Origin: Rhodospirillum centenum SW
GTDB lineage: Bacteria; Pseudomonadota; Alphaproteobacteria; Azospirillales; Azospirillaceae
NCBI RefSeq assembly: GCF_000016185.1
Contig: NC_011420.2
Span: 3,449,001 to 3,513,000, forward strand
Direction: 5' to 3'
DNA: 64,000 nt
The notes below the pieces were generated by a model. It saw nothing but the letters and a program-made list of their open reading frames with translations. It was not told where the DNA came from and ran no database searches. This document shows positions 8,695 to 19,149 of this stretch, piece by piece (within the stretch, counting starts at the first letter, position 1; every line of letters starts with the position of its first letter). The position numbers and the translations under genes are program-made.

Positions 8695-10632
8695 TCAGAG
8701 GGGCGTCTGTGACGGGTGGCGGCGGTCCTCCGACGGGGCGGTCGCCAGCGGCACGGTGAAGCTGACGGTCGTGCCGCGCCCCACCTCGCTCTCCACCCGC
8801 AGGTCGCCGCCGTGGCGCAGCACCAGTTCGCGCACCAGCGTCATGCCCAGCCCCGTGCCCTGTTCCCCGCGGGTGCCGGGGCGAGAGCCCTGGCCGCCGC
8901 TGCCGGCCCGCAGCAGTTCCGCCACCTGCGCCCGCTCCATGCCGATACCGTGGTCGGTGACCGCGACCTCCACCCGGTCGCCCTCGGCGCGCGAGGTGAC
9001 ATGGACGACCCCGGCGGGGTGGCTGAACTTCACCGCGTTGACCAGCAGGTTGCGCAGCACCGCCAGCAGCATGGTGCGGTCGGCCAGGACCCAGCGGTCG
9101 CCCACCGCGTCCAGCAGGGCCACCTGCTTCGCCGCGGCCATGGAGGCGACGTCGCCCATCGCGTCCGTGACCACGGCGCGCAGATCGAACACGGCCGGGG
9201 CGAAGGGCTTGCCCGACATCTGCACGCGCGACCACTGCAACAGGTTCTCCAGCATGTCGAACGCCTTGCGCGCCGAGTCGTGGGTGCAGCGGGCGAAGTC
9301 GGCCACGGCGTCGGGGGACATCCGACCGGCATGGTCGGCCAGTTCCTGGGTCATGCCCAGCAGCGCGTTGAAGGGGCCGCGCAGGTCGTGGGAGATCAGG
9401 CTGAAGAAGCGGGTCTTCTCCCGGTTCAGGAAATCCAGCTCGTCATGCGCGGCGCGCAGTTCCTCCAGCGTCTTCTCCGCCTCGGCGCGGGCCGCGCGCT
9501 CGGCCGCGGCGGCCTGTTCGCGCTCGCGCAGGATGCGCTCCATCAGCCGGTAGGCCAGCAGCAGCGACCCCAGCAGCAGGGCCAGCACCGTGCCCAGCGA
9601 CAGCACCGTCTCGGTCAGCACGGCCATCCGGAAGCCGCCCACCGGCAGTATCAGCACCAGCCGCCAGGGGGCGGCGTCCAGGACCTGTACGGCCACCAGA
9701 CTGTCGCCGCTGCGGCTCAGCCCCGGGCCGTCAGGCAGCGCCTCCGCGCCGGGCAGCCGCTCGCCGGGGGCCGGTGCCGTCCGGCCCGGGGCAGCGTTGG
9801 CGGCCAGCACGGTCCCGTCGCGGTCCAGCAGCGCCAGCACGGTGCCCGGCGCCGGGGCGGCTCCCGGATCGGGCAGCGGCACCTCCTGCGCATAGATGCC
9901 CAGGAACAGCCCGTCCTGGTCCACCGGCGCCACGGCGGCGGCCAGCCGCCCCCCGGCCGTGTCGCTCAGCACCGTCCAGAACGGCCGGCGCAGCGGGTTC
10001 ACCTCGGGGGCCGCGCGGCGGAACGGCTCCTGCGCCGCGAAGCCGTCCAGCAGGGCGGTCGCCCCTTCCGTATCCCCGGGATCGACATGCACCAGCCCGG
10101 CGGCGGAGGCGTAGTAGATCCGCAGCGTGTCCGGGTGGGAGGTACGGATGGCGTCGGCCAGCGGCGCCAGAGTCAGCGCCATCGCCGCCTCCCGGTGCCA
10201 GGCGACGGGATCGGGCCGGTACAGTCCGGTGCGGCGGCGGGCGGCCACCGTGGGCAGCGCCAGCAGGGTGCCGATGGTGCGGGGCGACGGGTCCAGCGAG
10301 AACAGGCGGTCTGCTGCCTCGTCGGGGTTGCTTTCCAGGAAGCGGGCAAGCGGGGAACCGGGAGCCGCCACCACGGGCGGCGGGTTCTGCGCCAGGAACA
10401 GCGCGGCGCGGCGGCTCAGCGTTTCCATCTGGCGCAGCCGCTCCGAGAGGATTCCGTCCAGCGCGACGGCCCGGATCTCCAGGGCCTGCACCAGACGGGC
10501 CCGGCGGTCCGCCAGCGTCTGCATGGCGTGGCCGTACAGCAGCGCCGTGCCCAGCAGGGCACAGGCGAGCATGCTCAGGGCCAGAATCCGGTCGGGACCG
10601 ATTCTGCTGCCCCAGGGCGCCCCCAGCCGCAT
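8695..10632 (-). CDS. Membrane sensor histidine kinase
   Basis: This 645-residue kinase has a first membrane span near residues 15-35 (ILALSMLACALLGTALL), a periplasmic sensor of about 280 residues with a dCache/CHASE-like look, a second span (LGTVLALLLGSLLLAY), a coiled coil rich in Ala/Glu/Arg, a HisKA dimerisation domain with the phospho-acceptor His in ISHDLRGPFNALLG, and a HATPase domain with NAVKFS (N box), VTDHGIGM (G1) and GTGLGMTLVRELV (G2). No receiver domain follows, and no response regulator is next to it. The ATG at 10632 puts the first span at the N terminus; GTG codons 24 to 30 bases upstream are alternatives. It lies downstream of metI on the same strand, separated by tandem hairpins. 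Confidence 0.9.
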   Translation of the reverse strand: MRLGAPWGSRIGPDRILALSMLACALLGTALLYGHAMQTLADRRARLVQALEIRAVALDGILSERLRQMETLSRRAALFLAQNPPPVVAAPGSPLARFLESNPDEAADRLFSLDPSPRTIGTLLALPTVAARRRTGLYRPDPVAWHREAAMALTLAPLADAIRTSHPDTLRIYYASAAGLVHVDPGDTEGATALLDGFAAQEPFRRAAPEVNPLRRPFWTVLSDTAGGRLAAAVAPVDQDGLFLGIYAQEVPLPDPGAAPAPGTVLALLDRDGTVLAANAAPGRTAPAPGERLPGAEALPDGPGLSRSGDSLVAVQVLDAAPWRLVLILPVGGFRMAVLTETVLSLGTVLALLLGSLLLAYRLMERILREREQAAAAERAARAEAEKTLEELRAAHDELDFLNREKTRFFSLISHDLRGPFNALLGMTQELADHAGRMSPDAVADFARCTHDSARKAFDMLENLLQWSRVQMSGKPFAPAVFDLRAVVTDAMGDVASMAAAKQVALLDAVGDRWVLADRTMLLAVLRNLLVNAVKFSHPAGVVHVTSRAEGDRVEVAVTDHGIGMERAQVAELLRAGSGGQGSRPGTRGEQGTGLGMTLVRELVLRHGGDLRVESEVGRGTTVSFTVPLATAPSEDRRHPSQTPL

Positions 10633-10724
10633 GATCTTACCGTAAGCCACCCCCACAGGATCGTTAGCGCTAGCACGACCGGTCGGGCATGGCAACGCCG
10701 TGCCCCGCCGCGGTCCGGTTCAAC

Positions 10725-10810
10725 GCCTGTACGCCGGCCGGCGCCCCTGTCTCAGCGTCTGTGCGCCAGCCGGCGCACTGTCTTACCGTCTGTGCGCCAG
10801 CCGGCGCACG
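10725..10810. repeat. Tandem hairpin repeat at the 3' end of metI
   Basis: Two nearly identical units with a 31-base period hold the perfect stem-loop GTGCGCC-AGCC-GGCGCAC at 10761-10778 and again at 10792-10809. A third, degenerate unit covers about 10725-10750. The inner copy is the coding end of metI (its last codons and stop at 10783-10785). The others are duplicates past the stop. The hairpins can act as terminators between metI and the kinase gene. Confidence 0.85.
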
Positions 10811-11451
10811 GCCCGGTCCCCCAGGGACTGCAGGAGCTGCACCAGCAGGACCAGCACCACGACGGTGGCCACCATCACCTCCGTGTTGAAGCGCTGGTAG
10901 CCGTAGCGGATGGCAAGGTCGCCCAGCCCGCCGCCGCCGACCACCCCGGCCATGGCGGAGAAGCCGACCAGCATCACCAGGGTCAGCGTCACCCCCGCCA
11001 GCAGCGCCGGCAGCGCCTCCGGCAGCAGGACCATGAAGATCAGGTGGCGCAGGGTGCCGCCCATGGCGACCACTGCCTCGATCCGGCCGCGGTCCACCTC
11101 GCGCAGGGCGGCCTCCACGACGCGGGCGAAGAAGGGGATGGAGCCCAGGGTCAGCGGCACCACCGCGGCCGAACTGCCCAGCGAGGTGCCGACGATGGCG
11201 CGGGTCAGCGGGATCACCGCGATCAGCAGCACGATGAAGGGCAGCGACCGGCCGATATTGACCAGGGTGGACAGCGGCCGGTGCAGCCAGGGCAGCGGGC
11301 ACGGCCCCGCCGGCTCGATCAGGTAGAGCGCGACCCCGGCCGGCAGGCCGACGGCCAGCGTCACCAGCCCCGACAGCCCGACCATGTAGAGGGTCTCCAG
11401 CGTGGCGCCGGCCACCAGGTCCAGAAGTTCGCTCCAGCTTTCCGGGTTCAT
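10783..11451 (-). CDS. metI: ABC transporter permease, D-methionine type
   Basis: This 222-residue inner-membrane permease has about five to six spans (for example LETLYMVGLSGLVTLAVGLP, NIGRSLPFIVLLIAVI, MLVGFSAMAGVVGGGG). The EAA-type coupling helix is EAVVAMGGTLRHLIF. The pattern FSAMAGVVGGGGLGDLAIRYGYQRF is typical of MetI. The ATG at 11451 overlaps the metN stop by four bases (ATGA), indicating translational coupling. It works with MetN and MetQ to import methionine, both isomers in known cases. Its 3' end is tandemly duplicated. Confidence 0.93.
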   Translation of the reverse strand: MNPESWSELLDLVAGATLETLYMVGLSGLVTLAVGLPAGVALYLIEPAGPCPLPWLHRPLSTLVNIGRSLPFIVLLIAVIPLTRAIVGTSLGSSAAVVPLTLGSIPFFARVVEAALREVDRGRIEAVVAMGGTLRHLIFMVLLPEALPALLAGVTLTLVMLVGFSAMAGVVGGGGLGDLAIRYGYQRFNTEVMVATVVVLVLLVQLLQSLGDRAVRRLAHRR

Positions 11452-12464
11452 CGCGGCACCGCCCGTACCTTGTGGGCCGAAAGAAGCGACAGGGCCGCCG
11501 GCAGGTCGGGCGGCCCGCCGGCGCGCGACAGCGCCAGCAGCAGGCGGCCGACGCGGCAGCCGCCGATGCGCTCGATGCCGCCGCCCAGCAGGGTGACGTC
11601 CAGCCCCAGCTCGCGCGCCAGCGCCCCCAGCACGGGGCCGGTCGCCAGCGTGTCGGCCAGGGTCAGCTCGACCAGCCGGGCGTGCGGCGGCAGCTCCCCG
11701 GCGGGGACCGGCTCCTGCGCCGGCGGCAGCAGCCACTGCCCCAGGCGGGAGGCGGGGTCGGCCAGCAGGGCGGGCAGCGGCCCGCTCTCGCGCAGGCGGC
11801 CCGCCTCCAGCAGCGCGGCCCCGTCGCAGACCGCCTTCACCACCGCCAGCTCGTGGGTGATCAGCACCACCGTCACCCCCAGCCGGCGGTTGACGCTGTG
11901 CAGCAGCTCCAGGATCTGGCCCGTCGTCTCGGTGTCCAGGGCGCTGGTCGGCTCGTCGCAGAGCAGCATGTCGGGGTCCGCGGCCAGGGCGCGGGCGATG
12001 CCGACGCGCTGCTTCTGGCCGCCGGAAAGCTGCGACGGCCAGGCGTCGGCGCGGTCGGCCAGCCCGACCAGATCCAGCAGCTCCGCCACCCGCCGACGCC
12101 GCTCCGGTGCCGGCACGCCGGCAATCTCCAGCGGGGCCGACACGTTGGCGGCGGCGGTGCGTGCGTGCAGCAGGTGGAAGTGCTGGAACACCATGCCGAT
12201 GCGCCGCCGCTGCCGGCGCAGCGCCGCCGGGTCCAGCGCCGCCAGATCGACGTCGCCCAGCAGGATGCGGCCCGCGGTCGGGCGCTCCAGCAGGTTCAGG
12301 CAGCGGATCAGGGTGGTCTTGCCGGCGCCGCTGTGGCCCAGGATGCCGAAGATGCTGCCGGACGGGATGTCCAGGCTGACATCGTCCAGGGCGACGACGG
12401 TGCGGTCGCCCTGGCGGTATTCCTTGCGCAGCCCCTCGATCCGGATGGGCGCGTGCTGGCTCAT
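11448..12464 (-). CDS. metN: ABC transporter ATP-binding protein, D-methionine type
   Basis: This 338-residue ATPase energises the MetI permease. Walker A is GHSGAGKTT near residue 43, the Q-loop segment is GMVFQHFHLL, the signature is LSGGQKQRVGIARAL, Walker B is MLLCDEPTSALD, and the H-loop is VLITHEL. After about residue 250 a C-terminal NIL-type domain follows, which in E. coli MetN binds methionine and shuts the transporter. It overlaps metQ upstream and metI downstream by four bases each, so the three form one operon read as metQ-metN-metI. Confidence 0.94.
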   Translation of the reverse strand: MSQHAPIRIEGLRKEYRQGDRTVVALDDVSLDIPSGSIFGILGHSGAGKTTLIRCLNLLERPTAGRILLGDVDLAALDPAALRRQRRRIGMVFQHFHLLHARTAAANVSAPLEIAGVPAPERRRRVAELLDLVGLADRADAWPSQLSGGQKQRVGIARALAADPDMLLCDEPTSALDTETTGQILELLHSVNRRLGVTVVLITHELAVVKAVCDGAALLEAGRLRESGPLPALLADPASRLGQWLLPPAQEPVPAGELPPHARLVELTLADTLATGPVLGALARELGLDVTLLGGGIERIGGCRVGRLLLALSRAGGPPDLPAALSLLSAHKVRAVPR

Positions 12465-13279
12465 GAATGGACCGGGATCACGGACCCGGCATAGCGTTCG
12501 CGGATGAAGGCGGCCACCTCCGGCCCCTCCAGCAGGCGGGACAGGCGCTGGATGCGCGGGTCCTCGGCCTTTTCCGGCACAGTGACCAGCAGGTTGGCGT
12601 AGGGGTTGCCTTCCGCCGGTTCCAGCGCCAGCGCGTCCTTCGCCGGCACCAGCCCGGCCTGGAGCGCGTAGTTGCCGTTGATGACCGCCAGGGTCACGTC
12701 GTCCAGCGTGCGCGGAAGCTGCGCCGGCTCGATCTCCAGCAGCTTCAGCCGGCGCGGGTTGTCCACGATGTCGCGCGGCGTGGCGAGCTGGCGGCGCGCC
12801 GGGTCCAGGTCGGGGCGCAGCCGGATCAGGCCGGCGGCCTGCAGCAGCACCAGACCCCGGCTCAGGTTGGTGACGTTGCTGGAGAGCGAGACGGCGGCGC
12901 CTTCCGGCACCGCGTCCAGACCTGTCACCCGGCGGGAATAGATGCCCAGCGGTTCGATATGGACCGTGGCGGTGACGGCGAACTTCGTCTTCAGGATCGC
13001 CTCCTCCGTCTCCAGGAAGGGGCGGTGCTGGTAGAAGTTGGCGTCGGCGTCACCGGCCAGGGTCAGTTCGTTCACCCGCAGTTCGCCGGTGATCTCGATG
13101 ATCTTCAGCCTGAGATCCGGCGCCAGCCTGCGCTGCACGAAGGTCAGGATTTCGGCATGCGGCACGGCGGAGGCGAGCACGCGCAAGGGCGCGTCGCCGG
13201 CACGGGCCGGCAGTACCGGCAACAGGGTGAGGGCGGCGGCGGACAGCAGCAGGTGCCGCCGGGTGGGACGATGGACCAT
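12461..13279 (-). CDS. metQ: Substrate-binding protein, MetQ/NlpA family
   Basis: This 272-residue protein is the periplasmic methionine-type binding protein of the importer. The N terminus MVHRPTRRHLLLSAAAL has a twin-arginine-like TRRHLL motif before a hydrophobic stretch and an ARA-G cleavage site. There is no lipobox cysteine, unlike most MetQ lipoproteins. The mature part shows family patterns such as DANFYQHRPFLE and NGNYALQAGL. The ATG at 13279 was chosen because it opens the signal peptide; the frame is open farther upstream through an AT-rich promoter-like stretch. It is the first gene of metQNI. Confidence 0.9.
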   Translation of the reverse strand: MVHRPTRRHLLLSAAALTLLPVLPARAGDAPLRVLASAVPHAEILTFVQRRLAPDLRLKIIEITGELRVNELTLAGDADANFYQHRPFLETEEAILKTKFAVTATVHIEPLGIYSRRVTGLDAVPEGAAVSLSSNVTNLSRGLVLLQAAGLIRLRPDLDPARRQLATPRDIVDNPRRLKLLEIEPAQLPRTLDDVTLAVINGNYALQAGLVPAKDALALEPAEGNPYANLLVTVPEKAEDPRIQRLSRLLEGPEVAAFIRERYAGSVIPVHS

Positions 13280-13376
13280 GGCTCTGCGGAACCTCGGGCG
13301 GATGGGAACGGAACATCGGGGAACGCATCGGCCGACCATCCAACCACTGCCGGCGGACAAAATCCAGATCAATCGC

Positions 13377-13392
13377 GTTCTTATCAAAGAAC
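13377..13392 (-). promoter_or_regulatory. Dyad in the AT-rich region upstream of metQNI
   Basis: The perfect inverted repeat GTTCTT-ATCA-AAGAAC sits about 100 bases upstream of metQ inside a stretch (about 13355-13425) that is strikingly AT-rich for this sequence. It fits an operator within the operon's promoter region. The cognate regulator is not identified; the LysR gene upstream is one candidate. No convincing SAM riboswitch was recognised here. Confidence 0.4.
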
Positions 13393-13439
13393 AACACAAA
13401 AAGAATGTGCTATTATCTCCCGGCCGTCCCCCTGCCACC

Positions 13440-15448
<2,009 letters not shown>

Positions 15449-15497
15449 CCGATCCCCATCTCCTGCCCATCCCCCTCTGCCCTTCGACGGACTTTCC

Positions 15498-16562
15498 ATG
15501 AAGACAATCGGTTACGCGGCCCAGGCCGCCGGCAGCCCGCTCGCCCTCTTCAGCTTCGAGCGTCGCGCCCTGCGGCCCGGGGACGTGGCCATCGAGATCC
15601 TCTACTGCGGCGTCTGCCATTCCGACCTGCATCAGGTCCGCAACGACTGGGGCTGGGCCCGCTTTCCCCTGGTGCCGGGGCACGAGATCGTCGGCCGCGT
15701 GGTCGCGGTCGGGGCCGACGTCGTCGGCTTCCAGCCGGGCGACCCGGTGGCCGTCGGCTGCATGGTGGACAGTTGCCAGGAGTGCGACCAGTGCCATGCC
15801 GGCGAGGAGCAGTTCTGCCGCAACGGCATGACCCAGACCTATGCCGACCGCGACCGGATCACGGGAGAGCTGACCCAGGGCGGCTATTCCCGGCACATCG
15901 TCGTGCGCCAGGAATTCGTGCTGGCCGTGCCGGAGGGGCTGGACCTCTCCCGCGCGGCGCCGCTGCTCTGCGCCGGCATCACCACCTACTCGCCGCTGCG
16001 CCAGTGGGGCGTGGGGCCGGGCAGCCGGGTCGGCGTGATCGGGCTGGGCGGGCTCGGCCACATGGCGGTCAAGCTGGCCGCGGCCCTGGGGGCGCACGTC
16101 ACCGTCATCAGCCGCACCCGGGCGAAGGAACAGGACGCGCTGGCCCTGGGGGCGGACGCCCTGCTGGCCTCCGGCGACACGGCGGCGATGAAGGCGGCGG
16201 CGTCCGCCTTCGACCTGATCATCGACACGGTGCCGGTGCGCCACGACGTGACGCCCTACATGCCGCTGCTGGACGTGGACGGCACGCTGGTCATCGTCGG
16301 GCAGGTCGGACCGCTGGAACCGCCGGCGACGGTGCCCTTCATCATGGGCCGGCGCCGGCTGGCCGGCTCGCTGATCGGCGGCATCGCCGAGACGCAGGAG
16401 CTGCTGGATTTCTGCGGCCGCAAGAACATCCTGCCCGACTGCGAGATGATCCGCATGGATGAGATCGACACCGCCTTCGAGCGGATGGAGCGGGCGGACG
16501 TGCGCTACCGCTTCGTGATCGACATGGCCTCGCTGCCGGTCCCGGCGGACGCGGGTTTCTGA
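15498..16562 (+). CDS. Zinc-dependent alcohol dehydrogenase, CAD/YahK-like
   Basis: This 354-residue medium-chain dehydrogenase has the catalytic zinc site CGVCHSD (Cys near 40) and GHEIVG (His near 62), and structural zinc cysteines in SCQECDQCHAGEEQFC. The Rossmann motif is GLGGLGHMAVKLAAALG. The closest recognisable group is the cinnamyl-alcohol-dehydrogenase-like NADP enzymes such as YahK, which reduce a wide range of aldehydes. It follows the aldo/keto reductase on the same strand, so both may serve aldehyde detoxification under the LysR regulator. A strong bidirectional hairpin follows. Confidence 0.94.
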   Translation: MKTIGYAAQAAGSPLALFSFERRALRPGDVAIEILYCGVCHSDLHQVRNDWGWARFPLVPGHEIVGRVVAVGADVVGFQPGDPVAVGCMVDSCQECDQCHAGEEQFCRNGMTQTYADRDRITGELTQGGYSRHIVVRQEFVLAVPEGLDLSRAAPLLCAGITTYSPLRQWGVGPGSRVGVIGLGGLGHMAVKLAAALGAHVTVISRTRAKEQDALALGADALLASGDTAAMKAAASAFDLIIDTVPVRHDVTPYMPLLDVDGTLVIVGQVGPLEPPATVPFIMGRRRLAGSLIGGIAETQELLDFCGRKNILPDCEMIRMDEIDTAFERMERADVRYRFVIDMASLPVPADAGF

Positions 16563-16594
16563 TCCGGGGCGGCCTGCCTCCGGGCGGACAGGGA

Positions 16595-16625
16595 AACGGC
16601 GGCCGGAGCGATCCCGGCCGCCGTT
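16595..16625. terminator. Bidirectional terminator hairpin
   Basis: AACGGCGGCCGG at 16595-16606 pairs with CCGGCCGCCGTT at 16614-16625 around a 7-base loop, giving a 12-base-pair stem. It lies between the convergent alcohol dehydrogenase gene (+) and the unknown gene ending at 16652 (-), so it can end both transcripts. Confidence 0.75.
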
Positions 16626-16651
16626 CTCATGTCAGGGGTGTGCGCTCCGGC

Positions 16652-18241
16652 CTACTCGTCCAGGGCGGCGATGGCGGCCCCGGCGTCGGACGGGGTGCCC
16701 AGGCCCGGCAGGTGCAGGTCGCCCGCGCCCACCGTCACCAGCCGCGCCGCGGCTTCCGGTGCTCCGACATACTCGCCGTAGGCGGCGACCTCGTCCTCGC
16801 CCGGCACGCGGTCCAGCCAGCCGTTGCCGTAGATGACGACCGGGACGGCGATGCTGCCCGGCCGCGTCTGCTCCACCATGGCGGCGGCGTTCAGCAGCGA
16901 GCGCCAGACCGGGTAGCGCGGCGGCGAGGAGGGATGCTCCGTCGAGTTCAGGCGGCCGCCGTCGGCCGACAGCTCCCAGCCCTGGGCGCACAGATCCTCC
17001 ACCGCCAGCAGGGCCACGACCAGCCCGCGCGGCCGCTCCCCGGTGCACAGCGCGACCAGGCCGGAGCCCTTCGCCACCTGCGGGGTGCGCACGCTGTCGT
17101 CCAGCCGGGTGGCGAGATGGGCCAGCGTCTCTTCGACCGTGCGGGTCAGGGCTTCGGCGCCCTGCGGCTGGCTCAGCCGCGGCCAGGCGGCGAAGATCAG
17201 CGTCGCCACGTCGCTGGGGGAGAAGGTCGGCTCCGTCACGGGCTCCAGCGCCGCGACCGGGGCGCGTGCCGGCGCGGCGACGGGCACCACGACCGGCGGC
17301 AGGGGCAGGGGCGGGGGAGGAGGAGGCGGCGGGGCCGTGACCTGTTCCGCCAGGGCGGCGACCGTGTCCTCCTGCGAGTCCAGCCGCTCGACCAGCCCCT
17401 GGAGCCGCGTCGCCTGCGCATCCAGCCGGCTGCCCAGCGACTCCAGCCGGCGCTCCAGCGCGGCGGCGTCGATCGCCGGGGCCTGGGTCATCACGGCAGG
17501 GCCGGCAGCACCGACGGCAGGGGCCACGGCACCGTTGCGCAGATCGCGGATGTCGAGCTGCATGTCGCGCACGGCGCCGACGACGCGCAGGATCGACTGG
17601 TGGAGCTGGTCAACCGCGCGGTCGAACTGATCCAGGGAGACGAGCCCGCCGCCCGTGCCGGCGCTCGGCAGCAGCGGCACCACGTCCTCCTCCTCCTCGC
17701 CCCCTGCAGCGGCGCGTCGGGCAGCGGCGGCAACCCAGCCCTCCAGCCCGTGGACCCGCTGCAACAGGTCGTTGACGGCGCGGACCAGCCGTTCCGGCTC
17801 CTCCGGGGGGCGGGAGGCCTGCTGGCTGACCACGCCGGCCAGATGCGCCACGCGCTCGCGCAGTTCCTGGATGCTCTGTCCCAGGGCCGGCAGCCGCATC
17901 TGCTCGGGAAGCTGGACGATGGCGTTGTGCATGGCCATCAGATCGGTCCGGAAGTCGCGCAGGCGCGTGCCGACATGCAGGGCCAGATCGCGGACGATGG
18001 CCTCGGCATAGTCGAAGGGATCGACCGTCTCATGGATCTCCCCGTCCATCGGCCGGCCGGCGTCCGTGGCGGCCACGGCCGTTCCCGCAGCCGCGTCGGA
18101 GACCGCCGGGGCATCCCCGGAGACCGCGTCCGGAGCGGGCGCCGCTGCGGCCTGTGCCGGGGCGATCCCGTCCCCCCCGCCCGGCGCCTGGGGCTGGCCG
18201 GCGGGGCGGATCTCCTTGGTGTCCGTGGACTGGATCGTCAT
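16652..18241 (-). CDS. Unknown coiled-coil protein with proline-rich linker
   Basis: This 529-residue protein was not recognised. About residues 1-65 are Ala/Gly/Pro-rich. Residues 75-300 are helical with heptad-like segments (RLRDFRTDLMAMHNAIVQL, ALERRLESLGSRLDAQATRL, LVERLDSQEDTVAALAEQV). A polyproline stretch (eight prolines) follows, then a more globular C-terminal part of about 180 residues (GLVVALLAVEDLCAQGWEL, VVIYGNGWLDRVPGEDE). No signal peptide or clear membrane span is seen. Its start overlaps the stop of the upstream gene by four bases, so the two are coupled. A scaffold or structural role is a guess. Confidence 0.7.
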   Translation of the reverse strand: MTIQSTDTKEIRPAGQPQAPGGGDGIAPAQAAAAPAPDAVSGDAPAVSDAAAGTAVAATDAGRPMDGEIHETVDPFDYAEAIVRDLALHVGTRLRDFRTDLMAMHNAIVQLPEQMRLPALGQSIQELRERVAHLAGVVSQQASRPPEEPERLVRAVNDLLQRVHGLEGWVAAAARRAAAGGEEEEDVVPLLPSAGTGGGLVSLDQFDRAVDQLHQSILRVVGAVRDMQLDIRDLRNGAVAPAVGAAGPAVMTQAPAIDAAALERRLESLGSRLDAQATRLQGLVERLDSQEDTVAALAEQVTAPPPPPPPPLPLPPVVVPVAAPARAPVAALEPVTEPTFSPSDVATLIFAAWPRLSQPQGAEALTRTVEETLAHLATRLDDSVRTPQVAKGSGLVALCTGERPRGLVVALLAVEDLCAQGWELSADGGRLNSTEHPSSPPRYPVWRSLLNAAAMVEQTRPGSIAVPVVIYGNGWLDRVPGEDEVAAYGEYVGAPEAAARLVTVGAGDLHLPGLGTPSDAGAAIAALDE

Positions 18242-19149
18242 CGGGATGTCTCGCTGGCGGAGAGGTGGTCCGTAAGGGTGTCGAGCAGGCGGGCGCGGCG
18301 TGCATCGGCCGCGGTGCGGGCCAGACGGGGGAGCAGGGCCGGTTCGTGGGCGGGCCGGGGATGCGGCAGCGCCGGCACGACCTCCTCCTCCGCCGCGGCG
18401 GCGGCCGCGAGCGGGGGGACCGGCAGCACCGCCGGCGGTTCCGGCACCGGGGGCAGGGCAGCGTCCGGGCCGGATGCCGCCGGGGTCTTTTCCGGGGGCG
18501 GGGCGCCGGCTTCCGTCTTCCCGGACGGGTCCGACGGCAGGTCCGTGCCGGTGTCAGCGCCGTCCGCTCCGTCTGTTCCGGGCAGTCCGGCCGTTCCGGT
18601 CTCCGGAATGTCCGCCTCGGAGCCGGCCCGGCGGGGCTCTCCGTCGGCACCGTCGGCACCGTCGGCATCCGCCGTGGGGTCCGAGTCGGTCCCTGCGGCG
18701 GCGTCGCCCTCCGCTTCCGCGGGGCGGTCAGGCCCCGGTTCGGGCGTTGCGATGCCGGCCAGTTCGTTCAGCGTGCGGCGCAGGCTGGCGGCCTTCACAC
18801 CTTTTCCGCCGGCTGCCCGGTTGATGCAGTTCTGCACCAGCTCGGGACCCACGCTGATCTGAAGGAAGGCGAACTGATCCTTCGTCAGCCCGGCCAGCCG
18901 GTAGTCCAGATCCTCGACCGACTCGGCGCCAGCGGCGAACTTGCGCAGCGTCTCGATGGCGCCGGTCACGACCGCCGCATCCCGCACGGCGCGGGAGGAG
19001 AAGACGGGGCCGCGGCGCCGCACGCCCGGTTCGGCGGGCGGGCGCGGCGGCGGCGGTTCCGCCGCCGGGGCGGGCTCCACCACCGGCGCCGCGCGGGGCG
19101 GTGCCTCCGACGGGTTACTGCGCAGCCAGCTCAACACGCGGCCGAACAT
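18238..19149 (-). CDS. Unknown low-complexity protein, coupled to the next gene
   Basis: This 303-residue protein was not recognised. It starts MFGRVLSWLRSNPSEAP, then has a Pro/Ala/Glu-rich spacer, a compact helical segment of about 85 residues (AVVTGAIETLRKF, VEDLDYRLAGLTKDQFAFL, ELVQNCINRAA), a long acidic, glycine-rich disordered region with repeated DGADGAD-like runs, and a final Arg-rich helix (LARTAADARRARLLDTL). The ATG at 19149 is chosen because the sequence before it looks non-coding. The stop overlaps the next start by four bases. Base composition looks native. Confidence 0.68.
   Translation of the reverse strand: MFGRVLSWLRSNPSEAPPRAAPVVEPAPAAEPPPPRPPAEPGVRRRGPVFSSRAVRDAAVVTGAIETLRKFAAGAESVEDLDYRLAGLTKDQFAFLQISVGPELVQNCINRAAGGKGVKAASLRRTLNELAGIATPEPGPDRPAEAEGDAAAGTDSDPTADADGADGADGEPRRAGSEADIPETGTAGLPGTDGADGADTGTDLPSDPSGKTEAGAPPPEKTPAASGPDAALPPVPEPPAVLPVPPLAAAAAAEEEVVPALPHPRPAHEPALLPRLARTAADARRARLLDTLTDHLSASETSR

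Noticed and set aside
10725-10810. A CRISPR array
   Set aside because: Units are directly adjacent, with a 31-base period and no unique spacers.
8716-12507. A 1263-residue open frame on the plus strand
   Set aside because: It is the shadow of the kinase, metI and metN genes, which show clear motifs on the other strand.
13280-13439. A SAM riboswitch before metQ
   Set aside because: No match to the SAM-II type core; only an AT-rich dyad is visible.
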